A DNA stretch of 64,000 nt. Source: Pelosinus fermentans DSM 17108 (lineage in GTDB: Bacteria > Bacillota > Negativicutes > DSM-13327). The stretch covers positions 4,284,501-4,348,500 of the forward strand of contig NZ_AKVN02000001.1 in NCBI RefSeq assembly GCF_000271485.2. The letters are read 5' to 3'. The notes beneath the pieces are model-generated. The model was not told the origin of the DNA, did not search any database, and saw only the letters and a program-made list of their open reading frames with translations. The position numbers and the translations under genes are program-made. How positions within the stretch are numbered: position 1 is the first letter of the stretch; each line of letters starts with the position of its first letter. Shown here piece after piece: positions 28,801-36,375 of the stretch.

Positions 28801-29704
28801 CATGTTTATGAATGCTTTCATTTTGACCGAAGGGATATAAGGCGGGATAACCATCATTTCGTGCATCCTTTTTATGTGAAAAACCAGCAGCACTTTTAAG
28901 CTCTTCCAACGTTACTACCTGCTTTTTCTCATTTGCAAGACGAGCTGCACCCCACGCACTCATCTTATCAAAATGCTCTGGTATCAAGATATCTTCATCT
29001 TCTAATGCAAATACTTCTTTTAATGCCTTTATAACGCCTTTGTTATATACTACACCTCCAGTGAGCATAACTGGTTTTGCAAGAATCGCTTTTTGTACCA
29101 CATTGGCTTTAAAATTTCGCACAAGAGCGTACGCTAGTCCTAATAATATATCTTCGGTTTTCACACCTTCCTGTTGATGGTGGATCATATCGGTTTTAGA
29201 AAACACGCTGCATCGTCCGGCAATCCGGGGTATGGTTGTCGCTTTTTGCGTGTAATCGGAATACTCATACAGACTAATTCCCAGCCGTGAAACTTGTTCT
29301 TCCAAAAAAGATCCAGTTCCGGCAGAACAGCTTGAGTTCATGGAAAATTTGATATGTGTTCGGTCTTGTGCCGAAAGATTTGTAATACACTTCGCTTTTT
29401 GGGCTCCCAGCTCAATGATGCTCTGCAAAGAATCATTGCTGGCAAAAGCTCCTTCAATTAACGCCGTGACTTCATTAAGGTAATAGTTCTTCAAAGCAGG
29501 CATTCCTTCTGCCTGTTCGCCGGTGATACCAAAATAAAACTCTTCGACTTTATATTCCTTTTCTATTTTCTCCAGCATATTCCTAAATGCTGTATCGATA
29601 TTACCGCGATGAAACAAATATTCACTACCTATTTCCTGCTCATTGTCATCTAAGATGATATATTTGAATGTGGAATAACCTATATCTATGCCTAAACGAA
29701 CCAT
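25820..29704 (-). CDS. Giant 2-hydroxyacyl-CoA-dehydratase activase-related protein (tandem ASKHA ATPase plus DUF2229-type region)
   Basis: 1294 residues. Two BadF/BadG/HgdC-type ATPase domains in tandem: LGIDIGYSTFKY (~1-265) and LGIDIGSTSTNLVV (~313-590). Each has the activase cysteine pair that holds a shared [4Fe-4S] cluster in HgdC dimers: C126 (CSAGTGSF) with C165, and CAAGTGSF with RCTVF, both 39 residues apart. The remainder (~645-1294) is the COG3580/COG3581-type region beginning IGIPRVLF, with ETCYPIKLINGH and ITNHGCGPDTV. Known relatives drive ATP-dependent low-potential electron transfer; the acceptor here is unknown. No dehydratase subunits lie nearby. Confidence 0.85.
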   Translation of the reverse strand: MVRLGIDIGYSTFKYIILDDNEQEIGSEYLFHRGNIDTAFRNMLEKIEKEYKVEEFYFGITGEQAEGMPALKNYYLNEVTALIEGAFASNDSLQSIIELGAQKAKCITNLSAQDRTHIKFSMNSSCSAGTGSFLEEQVSRLGISLYEYSDYTQKATTIPRIAGRCSVFSKTDMIHHQQEGVKTEDILLGLAYALVRNFKANVVQKAILAKPVMLTGGVVYNKGVIKALKEVFALEDEDILIPEHFDKMSAWGAARLANEKKQVVTLEELKSAAGFSHKKDARNDGYPALYPFGQNESIHKHDCQHVANRYEGYLGIDIGSTSTNLVVIDDEKHVIAYRYLRTKGNPRQAVREGMDSLQEQFEHRLRIKGIGTTGSGRYLIGNELEAAVIVDEITAQAKGAVEADPEVDTVFEIGGQDSKYISIQNGMVVDFEMNKICAAGTGSFIEEQAKKLDIPIEDFSQLALKSENPLNLGDRCTVFIEGNVAKALASNESKEDIAAGLAYSIVSNYLNRVVGNRAIGNTVFLQGGIAHNQAVVNAFRGVLKRNIILPKFFSVTGALGTALLVKEKLIQIANSVSKEADRSIPRNVDQEMEGLFLKGYTGDIDAAKLTIGIPRVLFLHKLFPMFHEIFKTLGFNVVLSKATDEEIVALSQEYSLEETCYPIKLINGHVASLLKQGVDYIFLPSLYTMKHDVSKSREDYACVYMQTASQIVSHVMDLEKKGVKLLAPALSFKFGKVYMMKTLLRMGKELGKNKGQMVFAIMKGMARMQEYGRDVEVLSQELVKSLQDGEKAFVIMTRTYNVADPVLNMKIPQTLRKMGYKVLNLANIPAFDYDVSEDHPNMYWPFGQHILAGAKIVRDMPNLYPIYITNHGCGPDTVLSHYFNAEMQGKPYLHIEVDEHSSSVGVITRLEAFINSLDHYDAKTIKKSIPNTTRSKEESFQGKLLLPNLYPYSQVLCEWFTSKGIAADLLPPTGQQSLEVGKGFTKSKEYVSMFSLLGDIFYYLEKSEEKRIKLWLPQSEGSEVYGQYGRLVNEKLKGAGYQGEVISPFIEDLLESKEYGYDFALGVMAADLAQASDPVDRELILLKVLDLIRHGGLNEQNLIQLSQDVYQKLQNKTYDKKIVVLGEWSVIFNEYLTNSQLKGLEKNHKLMYQPLSEVLLFTGYESLKKSSKNRKGFKEQLERVKRVMNNISDGLSEYSPFDRNIDELLKEADRRLPLYAGGAGRYRLAKIFRCPEHVDGILAVSSMYENTATIQKLLRDRDKDEIKHPVLDLAFDGSSHSNNKELLDTFMHYI

Positions 29705-29813
29705 TACGTCACCCCTTACTGATTATGATTATCATGCACTCTGATTAGGCCAATTATACTATAATCAATCTAGCAATTCGGTAGCCATTGCTACGCTTTT
29801 TGAAAATAAGACC

Positions 29814-29961
29814 TTTTGAATCGCGAAGACGCGAAGAATAGGAAGAACACGAAGTAAACATACTTTCTCGACCTATTACCTTCGCTTCTTCGTGCCTTCG
29901 CGGCTTCGTGTTTTTTTTTGTGCACTCCTTTGTGTGCCGCAGTGCGGCATTGTGTTTTTGT
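29814..29961. repeat. Composite dispersed repeat (CGCGAAG / CTTCGCG family)
   Basis: Begins TTTTGAATCGCGAAGACGCG, continues with GAACACGAAG, and returns as CTTCGCTTCTTCGTGCCTTC then GCGGCTTCGTG, making a long imperfect inverted repeat. The far end, CCTTTGTGTGCCGC to TTTTTGTGGTTC, matches in inverted form the element at 47890. Confidence 0.7.
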
Positions 29962-30076
29962 GGTTCATATATACGCTATAAAACCATATTTTAATCAAAT
30001 TCACAATTAATTCCATTAATAGAATGAACTTTTTACTTATCATCCTATCATACTTACTGTGCAATAAAGTTAATGC

Positions 30077-30104
30077 TTGACACCTATCGTTTACTTGGTA
30101 TACT
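30077..30104 (+). promoter_or_regulatory. Strong sigma-A-like promoter of the marR-emrAB operon, with operator in the spacer
   Basis: TTGACA (30077-30082), 16 bases, TATACT (30099-30104). The spacer and -10 hold GTTTACTTGGTATAC (30089-30103), which matches 12 of 15 bases of the palindrome core GTTTACCAGGTAAAC at 30625. Confidence 0.75.
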
Positions 30105-30110
30105 ACTACT

Positions 30111-30130
30111 ATGCAAATTAAAAATTGCAT
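30111..30130 (+). promoter_or_regulatory. Imperfect palindrome just after the MarR promoter
   Basis: Arms ATGCAA and TTGCAT separated by eight A/T bases, at about +1 to +20 of the predicted transcript. A second candidate operator for the MarR protein. Confidence 0.45.
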
Positions 30131-30156
30131 CTTATAATAGCAAAGGAAGTAAGAAA

Positions 30157-30612
30157 ATGCCTAACCAAAGTCAGTGCGTACTGGACACAATGCTGCGAAT
30201 GATCCATAAAGCCTCAGAAATTATGGCAGAGCCACGAGTTTTTGGTACCGAAGTTTTATATGCCTCTGAAATCCACATGATTGACGTTATTGGCCGAAAT
30301 CCAGGAATCCATGTTACAGAAATCGCCAATAAATTAGGTATTACGAAGGGAGCGGTTCCTAAGATTATTGGCAAGCTCCTCCAAAAAGAGTTGATCTATC
30401 GCTATCAAGCAGAAAACAATAAGAAAATGGTTCTCTTTACCCTTACTCCAAAAGGGCTTATGGCTTTTCAAAGCCATACTGAATTTCACAAAAAACTGGA
30501 TCAGGGTATTATTAAGAAATTCAATTCATTACAAAAATCCGAATTACTTATGTTTCATGATATCATGCATGAAGTCGAAGAGTACATTGATAGAATCGAA
30601 AAAGAAAAATAA
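30157..30612 (+). CDS. MarR-family transcriptional regulator of the EmrAB operon
   Basis: 151 residues from the ATG at 30157 (AAAGGAAG upstream; an in-frame start 28 codons earlier overlaps the promoter). A winged helix-turn-helix is visible as VTEIANKLGITKGAVPKIIGKLLQKELI, followed by the wing and the C-terminal dimer helices. It leads directly into emrA and emrB on the plus strand, the usual layout for a repressor that responds to the exported compound. The operator-like repeats at 30089 and 30625 support autoregulation (inference). Confidence 0.9.
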   Translation: MPNQSQCVLDTMLRMIHKASEIMAEPRVFGTEVLYASEIHMIDVIGRNPGIHVTEIANKLGITKGAVPKIIGKLLQKELIYRYQAENNKKMVLFTLTPKGLMAFQSHTEFHKKLDQGIIKKFNSLQKSELLMFHDIMHEVEEYIDRIEKEK

Positions 30613-30652
30613 TGTTAGTGAGATGTTTACCAGGTAAACATCTCACTAACAT
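30612..30652 (+). promoter_or_regulatory. 41-base perfect palindrome between marR and emrA
   Basis: Arm ATGTTAGTGAGATGTTTACC, one central base, then its exact reverse complement. No T-tract follows, so it may be an operator and/or a transcript hairpin that sets the marR to emrA ratio. The core resembles the promoter-spacer site. Confidence 0.7.
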
Positions 30653-30760
30653 TACCTATTGCACTACTTTTCTCTCCTTATAAAGGAACTTCCCTCTCGC
30701 GAAAATCCTGCTATATTTACTCCAGTATATGAATCTCAATATTTAGGAAAAGGTGATATT

Positions 30761-31816
30761 ATGAAAGTTACTACAAAATTCGTTAAAATTATGATCGTAC
30801 TTTTGCTCGTACTTGGCGGGGTCGGCGCCTATTACTATTCACAACGCGGTGAAGTATCAACAGACGACGCTGGCATTGACGGCCGCACAGTAGTGTTAAG
30901 TCCGAAAGTACAAGGCTATGTGAAAGCCTTGAATGTGCAAGACAATCAGTTGGTAAAGTCCGGCGATGTTCTATTGGAAATTGATCCTACTGATTATATT
31001 GTCAAGCGGGATCGGGCCAAGGCTGTATTGGCTGCCTCTCAAGCAGCAGCTAATGCTTCCCATAGCAATTTGGAAACGGCTGCGATTTCCGCTCCCTCTA
31101 GCATTGATGCGGCAATCGCTCAGGTGTCATCTGCACAAGCAACTTGGGAGAAAACACTAGCTGATAGACAACGCATGGAAAGCTTATTCAGCTCTGGTGC
31201 CTGCTCTTTGCAGCAGTTGGATCAAGCGGTGGCAACAGAAAAGTCAGCTCGTTCCACCTTGGATCAAATGCGCGCTGGTCTTCATTCAGCCAATACAGCA
31301 CCGAGCGTGATTGCAGCCGCCAAAGGTACAAGTGAGCAATTAGAGGCTCAAGTAAAGCAGGCCGAAGTAGATCTTGCACAAGCTGAAAATGATCTGGCAA
31401 ATACCAAAATCATAGCTCCTATCGATGGGCGTATTACAAACCGCAGTGTAGAAATCGGCAATTATGTGCAGGCAGGAAGCCAATTAGCTTCTTTAGTGGG
31501 CACAGACTTATGGGTTGTTGCCAATTTCAAAGAAACACAGTTAGAACATATGCAGCCTGGACAATCCGTTGATATCAAGATTGACGCTTTCCCTAATGTG
31601 AAGCTGTATGGTAAGGTAGACAGCATTCAAGCTGGTACAGGCTCTCATTTTTCTCTTTTCCCTGCTGAGAATGCTACCGGGAACTTTGTTAAAATCGTAC
31701 AGCGAGTTCCCGTAAAAATCGTATTTGACAGCTTGCCAGATACCATTCATCTAGGTCCTGGCATGTCGGTAGTACCAACGGTTCACACAGCAAATGCAGG
31801 ATATCGTCATGAGTGA
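30761..31816 (+). CDS. emrA: HlyD/EmrA-type membrane fusion protein
   Basis: 351 residues from the ATG at 30761 (AAGGTGAT box). An N-terminal membrane anchor (~8-28) is followed by the lipoyl-like half TDDAGIDGRTVVLSPKVQGY, a long Ala/Gln-rich coiled coil (~80-200) and the second half TKIIAPIDGRITNRSVEIGN, then the beta-barrel (DLWVVANFKETQLEHMQPGQ). It links the inner-membrane pump to the cell exterior in an EmrAB-type multidrug efflux system. The last 8 bases overlap the emrB start. Confidence 0.9.
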   Translation: MKVTTKFVKIMIVLLLVLGGVGAYYYSQRGEVSTDDAGIDGRTVVLSPKVQGYVKALNVQDNQLVKSGDVLLEIDPTDYIVKRDRAKAVLAASQAAANASHSNLETAAISAPSSIDAAIAQVSSAQATWEKTLADRQRMESLFSSGACSLQQLDQAVATEKSARSTLDQMRAGLHSANTAPSVIAAAKGTSEQLEAQVKQAEVDLAQAENDLANTKIIAPIDGRITNRSVEIGNYVQAGSQLASLVGTDLWVVANFKETQLEHMQPGQSVDIKIDAFPNVKLYGKVDSIQAGTGSHFSLFPAENATGNFVKIVQRVPVKIVFDSLPDTIHLGPGMSVVPTVHTANAGYRHE

Positions 31817-33374
31817 CGATGCACTAAGACCCGTAAACCCTCTTTTGATATCAACTGCCGTTAGTCTTGCCGCCTTCATGGAAGTACTGGATACAACGAT
31901 TGCCAATGTTGCACTTTCTCACATTTCCGGATCACTGGGCGCCAGTTCAGAGGAAAGCACCTGGGTACTCACCTCCTACCTGGTAGCCAACGGCATTATT
32001 CTGCCCCTGTCCGGCTGGTTATCCGCCCTGATGGGACGCAAAAACTTTTTCATCTTCTGTATTTTAGGATTTACCCTTACCTCTTTTCTATGTGGTATTG
32101 CCACTTCACTGCCTATGCTAATTGTATTTCGATTATTGCAGGGGTTGACAGGTGGCGGCTTGCAGCCTAGTCAGCAGGCCATCATCAAAGACAGTTTCCC
32201 CGCGGAAAAGCTGGGAATGGCCTTTGCTATCACAGGGATAACAACCGTATTAGCTCCCATATTGGGACCAACACTAGGCGGTCTCATCACGGATAACTTT
32301 AGCTGGCGCTGGATTTTTTTTATGAACGTGCCTGTTGGCCTGTTGGCGGCCTTTCTCGTTAATAGCTTGGTCGTAGACCCGCCCAGTGCACAAAAACAAA
32401 AAGTCGACTCTATCGACTATATTGGCCTCGGCTTAATTGCCCTTGGTCTTGGAGCCCTGCAAATCGTTCTGGATAAAGGCCAGCAGGAAGATTGGTTTGA
32501 CAGTTCCTTTATCGTAATCTTTGCAATCATTGCTGCCGTCGGTCTTATTCTAGCTGTTTTTTGGATATTACGGCAGAAAAACCCGGTAGTTGAGCTAAAG
32601 CTCTTTGCCATTCCCAGTTTCAGTTTACCCTGCATTATGATTTTCTTTGTTGGTTTTGCTCTTTACTCAAGTGCCATGTTATTACCTATGCTGGTGCAAA
32701 CAAGCTTCGGTTATGACGCGACTCTGTCCGGCCTGGTACTTTCACCAGGCGGAATCGCCACCTTAATCATGATGCCAATCGTCGGTAAACTGGTAAACAA
32801 AATTCAGGCAAAATATCTCATTTCATTTGGCATGCTGCTAAGCGCCGTTGGCATGTGGGCAACTGGACTTGTAACACCGCAAACGGGATACAGCACCTTC
32901 GTTTTGGTACGTGCCCTGCAAACAGTTGGTATCCCTTTTCTATTTATACCTGCCAGTACCCTCGCCTTCTCTAAAATTTCTCCAGAAAGCAGCAGTAATG
33001 CCTCAGCAATTATTTCATTAATGCGTAATTTAGGAGGCAGTATTGGCATTGCTCTGGTAACGAACAAACTTATACACAGCCAGCAGATTGAACAAGCACA
33101 TCTGGTACAGCATTTGACCACGGCTGATCCTGGTTATCAAAGCGCAATTGCAAGCTACACCCAGTCAATTATGAATTTGGGTGTGCCAGCAGTTCAGGCA
33201 TCCACAATGGCAATCGCCAAAATCTATCAGGAACTTATCCAACAGGCCAATATCCTTGCCTATCGCGATGCTTATAACTTCGTCGCTATTATATTGGTAG
33301 TTCTGGCTATTGTTGCTCTATTTATGCCAAGCAATGCACTGCAGAAAAAAAGCGCCCCGACTGCATCACACTAG
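31809..33374 (+). CDS. emrB: EmrB-type MFS multidrug efflux pump (DHA2, 14 TM)
   Basis: About 521 residues. The DHA2 signature is at the N-terminus (FMEVLDTTIANVALSHISGS and STWVLTSYLVANGIILPLSG), with the antiporter motif GPTLGGLITDNFSWRWIFFM. Around 14 helices are expected. The start ATG at 31809 overlaps the end of emrA (CATGAGTGA) and has AGGA 8 bases upstream; the earlier in-frame ATG at 31794 has no ribosome site. With EmrA it forms a proton-driven efflux pump; substrates are not predictable. Confidence 0.92.
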   Translation: MSDDALRPVNPLLISTAVSLAAFMEVLDTTIANVALSHISGSLGASSEESTWVLTSYLVANGIILPLSGWLSALMGRKNFFIFCILGFTLTSFLCGIATSLPMLIVFRLLQGLTGGGLQPSQQAIIKDSFPAEKLGMAFAITGITTVLAPILGPTLGGLITDNFSWRWIFFMNVPVGLLAAFLVNSLVVDPPSAQKQKVDSIDYIGLGLIALGLGALQIVLDKGQQEDWFDSSFIVIFAIIAAVGLILAVFWILRQKNPVVELKLFAIPSFSLPCIMIFFVGFALYSSAMLLPMLVQTSFGYDATLSGLVLSPGGIATLIMMPIVGKLVNKIQAKYLISFGMLLSAVGMWATGLVTPQTGYSTFVLVRALQTVGIPFLFIPASTLAFSKISPESSSNASAIISLMRNLGGSIGIALVTNKLIHSQQIEQAHLVQHLTTADPGYQSAIASYTQSIMNLGVPAVQASTMAIAKIYQELIQQANILAYRDAYNFVAIILVVLAIVALFMPSNALQKKSAPTASH

Positions 33375-33406
33375 AGCAATTCTAACTTAAATATTCTGAT
33401 TCTACA

Positions 33407-33454
33407 AAGAAAGAATGGGCATTACTCTTTTGTGAGTACTACCCATTCTTTCTT
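33407..33454. terminator. Bidirectional terminator between emrB and the acetyltransferase gene
   Basis: 13-bp perfect stem AAGAAAGAATGGG / CCCATTCTTTCTT with a 22-base loop, between converging genes. Confidence 0.8.
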
Positions 33455-33905
33455 ATATTTCTATGTTCAAAGCAATTTCATCACAGTTCGGAAACTTAGT
33501 ACAGTTAATACATTCTTTCCAGACCTTATGAGGCAATTGATCTTTTGATAATTCTTTGAAACCTTGTTTTATAAAAAATCCAGGCTGATAGGTCAAGGTA
33601 AAGATCGTCTTTATCTCTAAGGTTTTTGCTTCTTCAATTAGTGCCTGTACAATGCTGCGGCCAATGCCTGATTTCGTGACATGAGGCGCGATTGCCATTG
33701 CTCTAATTTCCGCAAGCGCATCCCACACTAAATGCAGCGCCCCCATGCCAACAACTTCTCCATTATCTTCTGCCAAAACAAAGTCCCGCAGGCATTCATA
33801 CAGCATATTCCGGGAACGCCCTAACATTAATCCTTGTTCAGCATAAGCGTTAATTAATGTGTACATGGTTTCTACATCTTTGAATGTAGCTTTACGATAA
33901 AGCAC
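33453..33905 (-). CDS. argA: ArgA-type N-acetyltransferase (short N-acetylglutamate synthase)
   Basis: 150-residue GNAT-fold protein. The acetyl-CoA loop is in VTKSGIGRSIVQALIEEA; the substrate half has YAEQGLMLGRSRNMLYE, typical of short stand-alone N-acetylglutamate synthases of anaerobic Firmicutes. The Cys-containing C-terminus KECINCTKFPNCDEIAL is also a feature of that group. It would make N-acetylglutamate for arginine synthesis. No arginine genes are nearby, so the assignment is by sequence resemblance alone. Confidence 0.75.
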   Translation of the reverse strand: MLYRKATFKDVETMYTLINAYAEQGLMLGRSRNMLYECLRDFVLAEDNGEVVGMGALHLVWDALAEIRAMAIAPHVTKSGIGRSIVQALIEEAKTLEIKTIFTLTYQPGFFIKQGFKELSKDQLPHKVWKECINCTKFPNCDEIALNIEI

Positions 33906-34134
33906 TTATACCACTCCCTTAACGTATAATTATACATTATACATTAATAAAAATACTTTCACAATCCATTTATCTGACTCTATATTAAAATAAATATACT
34001 ACGCAGCAGTCAGGATCACATTCCCTGCAAAGGAACAATCCATATACAAGCTTTCATGCATTGAGGTGCTTTTTTTATGCTAAAAAACATATAATTACTA
34101 CCTTCAAAAATTTTATAAAAAAGGAGGGCTTCCT

Positions 34135-34560
34135 ATGGAGAAAAAGGACAAATGTCTAAGTTCCTTTCCCGAATGGGTAAAAGCCAGAGTGAATTTAGCG
34201 CTAAACCATAAACATAGTTATATTTGCAATTGGTATCTTGAAGAATTCATCGATCATAACAACTATGAAAACTGCTTGTTCAAAGCATGGTATTTAACAA
34301 CCACCAGTCTAATTAACCTTTGCTTAACCTTTGATCAAATCAATATGATTGAGTATTTCAAAAAGGATATTATAAAAATCGAAACGGTATTGAATGTACT
34401 TGAAGATAAATGCACTCATAAAGAAATAGTTTGTACTTACAGCATTAAAATGCTGTGTATAAACGGAGACATCATCAAGCTAAGTGAACCAGAGGTAAAG
34501 AGAGCAGATCATAAAAATATGTATATGGAATTTATTGAAGCTTTTAAGCAAAACTTTTGA
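34135..34560 (+). CDS. Uncharacterised 141-residue protein
   Basis: Not recognised. A soluble protein beginning MEKKDKCLSSFPEWV, with several Cys, Tyr and Trp residues and helical-looking segments (NWYLEEFIDHNNYENC, FKKDIIKIETVLNVLEDKC). A strong AAGGAGG box eight bases before the ATG and the terminator at 34621 make it a convincing single-gene unit. No domain or membrane segment is visible. Confidence 0.7.
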   Translation: MEKKDKCLSSFPEWVKARVNLALNHKHSYICNWYLEEFIDHNNYENCLFKAWYLTTTSLINLCLTFDQINMIEYFKKDIIKIETVLNVLEDKCTHKEIVCTYSIKMLCINGDIIKLSEPEVKRADHKNMYMEFIEAFKQNF

Positions 34561-34620
34561 ATTTTATTAATTAAGATATTTACCAAAAGCTCCCCTCTTA
34601 AAACCTGCGTAACTAGAAAA

Positions 34621-34653
34621 ACCCAACCTACAGTTTCTTACTGTCTATTGGGT
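34621..34653 (+). terminator. Terminator after the 141-residue protein gene
   Basis: Nested stem ACCCAA / TTGGGT enclosing ACAGT / ACTGT, followed by TCTTTCTT. Confidence 0.65.
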
Positions 34654-34773
34654 CTTTCTTGATTCTTTCAGTTCCTACACTCATCATCTGTATTAGCAAT
34701 GACTATGCATTTTTAGACTGTGAACAAGTTAACGTCCTAATATCTATATCCTCAGTTAAGAAAATAGGATGAA

Positions 34774-34914
34774 TCATCCGAAGGAAATATACAATTTATG
34801 AACGGTATCTACTACCCATAAGGAAACAATTGTGAACACAATTCCAAAGCCACCTAAGGCCCATGCAATGTTGCTGCTTTTCTTGACCCTATCAGCCAAT
34901 TCATAATTTTCCAT
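34774..34914 (-). CDS. 46-residue single-pass membrane protein
   Basis: Short gene with a good GGGAG box before the ATG at 34914. A charged N-terminal segment (MENYELADRVKKS) is followed by one hydrophobic helix (~15-35; AWALGGFGIVFTIVSLWVV) and a short tail. Not recognised. A site resembling the MarR-GNAT operator (GTTGACTTA) lies about 100 bases upstream on the same strand, so it may belong to that regulon (inference). Confidence 0.65.
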   Translation of the reverse strand: MENYELADRVKKSSNIAWALGGFGIVFTIVSLWVVDTVHKLYISFG

Positions 34915-35056
34915 TTTGATCATCTCCCTATTTGCTTTTCTTTAAATTCATTATAGTAATTCCACGATGATTCGTGAAATGCTTATAACGTATCCAGTGT
35001 ATTTAAATACTAAATAAGTCAACTTAGTTAGTATATTTTTCTGTAGCACACAAAGT

Positions 35057-35083
35057 AAAAATCCGCGATACTCGCGGATTTTT
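35057..35083. terminator. Perfect hairpin terminator downstream of the MarR-GNAT gene
   Basis: 11-bp stem AAAAATCCGCG / CGCGGATTTTT with a 5-base loop and T-runs on both strands. Confidence 0.8.
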
Positions 35084-35092
35084 ACCTTTTGT

Positions 35093-35119
35093 GGGACAAG
35101 GGACCTGTCCCCTTGTCCC
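35093..35119. repeat. GGGACAAGGG palindromic repeat
   Basis: GGGACAAGGG, seven bases, CCCTTGTCCC. This resembles the GGGACAGG-type short intergenic repeats common in Clostridia-related genomes; a relative with GGGGACGGGTTCG is at 48678-48692. Confidence 0.5.
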
Positions 35120-35207
35120 TATTCTAAATGCAATAGTTATTTACATTCAAGTTTGCGATTGAATTCCTAATAACAGGAGAGCTTAATGAATCATATCTAG
35201 TGATATT

Positions 35208-36131
35208 TTAATTAACACCTAGCATAACATCCCACCGCTGCTCAATCAATTGGTTGTTCCAAGTGTCATTTTCTTTTTCCTCAGTAAGGGTAAATCCAAA
35301 ACTCTGGTATAAGTGCCGGGCTGCATCTAACCCCTTAAATGTCCACAGAAACACATGATTATAATATTTCTGTTGACAATATTCCATCACAGTAGACACC
35401 AATTTACGTCCCAGACCGCCACCGCGAAAATCTGGCTCTATTAAAAACCAGCGCAGCTGAGCAGTTCTTTCGCTGATTCCTACAATTCCAATAAAACCGA
35501 CGATAGCACCGCAGCATTCGGCTACCCATATTTCTCCTCTAGACGGATCTTCTAAATAGGCAATCAAACTTTGCAAAACATACTTTTCAAAGCGATGATC
35601 CAGCTCATACTCTTTTTCATACAGCACACCATGGCGATATGCAATATATCCTACATCACCAGGCCGGTGCCTGCGAATGGTAATTGAGGTATCTGTTTGA
35701 CCTGATAACATATCTTGGATGGCAGCCATATTCTGAACTAAGGTTTGTTGAGCCCCCTGAGGAAGCAGCTCTAAAAGTCTAATTAGTTGACTCGATGAGG
35801 CATCTGACAGTTGTCGAAATGTTGCTCTGCCTTTTTCTGTTATATTTAAAATTTGTGAACGGCCATCAGTCATTGATTTGGTGGTTTCAATAAGACCATC
35901 TTTCTTAAACCGCCTGAGAATACGGCTAAGATAACCAGGATCAATTTGAAGTATTTCCGCCAAGTTACTTGCAGTACACGTAGCAGCGGCATCAATTTCT
36001 AACAAAACCCTTGCTTCTGCCAAAGAGTAAGGACTTTCCAAAACGTTTTGGTTTACAAGGCCAATAATATTGGTATAGAAGCGATTAAATTTCCGAATCT
36101 CCGTCACTCGCTGTTGAATCGAACTCTCCAT
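35208..36131 (-). CDS. MarR-GNAT fusion: regulator with acetyltransferase domain
   Basis: 307 residues. Residues ~1-145 are a MarR winged helix (SLAEARVLLEID ... ASNLAEILQIDPGYLSRILRRFKKDGLI). Residues ~152-307 are a GNAT acetyltransferase (ITIRRHRPGDVGYIAYRHG ... FLIEPDFRGGGLGRKLVSTV). This fusion is known in many bacteria; what it acetylates is not known. It starts 55 bases from a double palindrome (36186-36226) which is very likely its operator. The DHA2 pump gene upstream ends in its own terminator. Confidence 0.9.
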   Translation of the reverse strand: MESSIQQRVTEIRKFNRFYTNIIGLVNQNVLESPYSLAEARVLLEIDAAATCTASNLAEILQIDPGYLSRILRRFKKDGLIETTKSMTDGRSQILNITEKGRATFRQLSDASSSQLIRLLELLPQGAQQTLVQNMAAIQDMLSGQTDTSITIRRHRPGDVGYIAYRHGVLYEKEYELDHRFEKYVLQSLIAYLEDPSRGEIWVAECCGAIVGFIGIVGISERTAQLRWFLIEPDFRGGGLGRKLVSTVMEYCQQKYYNHVFLWTFKGLDAARHLYQSFGFTLTEEKENDTWNNQLIEQRWDVMLGVN

Positions 36132-36185
36132 CTTTGCTCCTCCTAGAAATTCCTTTATGATTTTATACTACTACGTTATCACAAA

Positions 36186-36226
36186 TAGTTGACTTAGTCA
36201 ATTATATTATTTGACTAAGTCAACTA
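36186..36226 (-). promoter_or_regulatory. Double palindromic operator upstream of the MarR-GNAT gene
   Basis: TAGTTGACTTAGTCAA (36186-36201) and its exact reverse complement (36211-36226), nine bases apart. Each half is itself a near-perfect TTGACTnAGTCAA palindrome, and one TTGACT could serve as a -35 with TAACGT 17 bases on. Confidence 0.75.
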
Positions 36227-36268
36227 CTTCTTTTAAGAAAGAACATGCTGCTGCATCTATAAAAATAA

Positions 36269-36293
36269 AACCTGCCGATATTCTCAGCAGGTT
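36269..36293 (-). terminator. Terminator after the DHA2 transporter gene
   Basis: Stem AACCTGC / GCAGGTT with an 11-base loop and TTTTATTTTT on the minus strand. Confidence 0.75.
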
Positions 36294-36375
36294 ACTATAA
36301 AAGTCTTTTTAAATAAAGAAGCCATCTCACCCGAAAGTACGATGGCAAATGAATAACTTATCCATGTCTACTCCA

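Larger units (their letters stand above)
29705..30156. other. 452-base gap with dispersed repeat and MarR promoter
   Basis: Divergent region between the activase and the MarR gene. It contains the composite repeat at 29814-29961 and the MarR promoter and operators from 30077. Nothing else is coding. Confidence 0.7.

Noticed and set aside
34034-34080. GCTTTTTTT run with a short AAGC/GCTT pairing, considered as a terminator
   Set aside because: Only four base pairs; not convincing.
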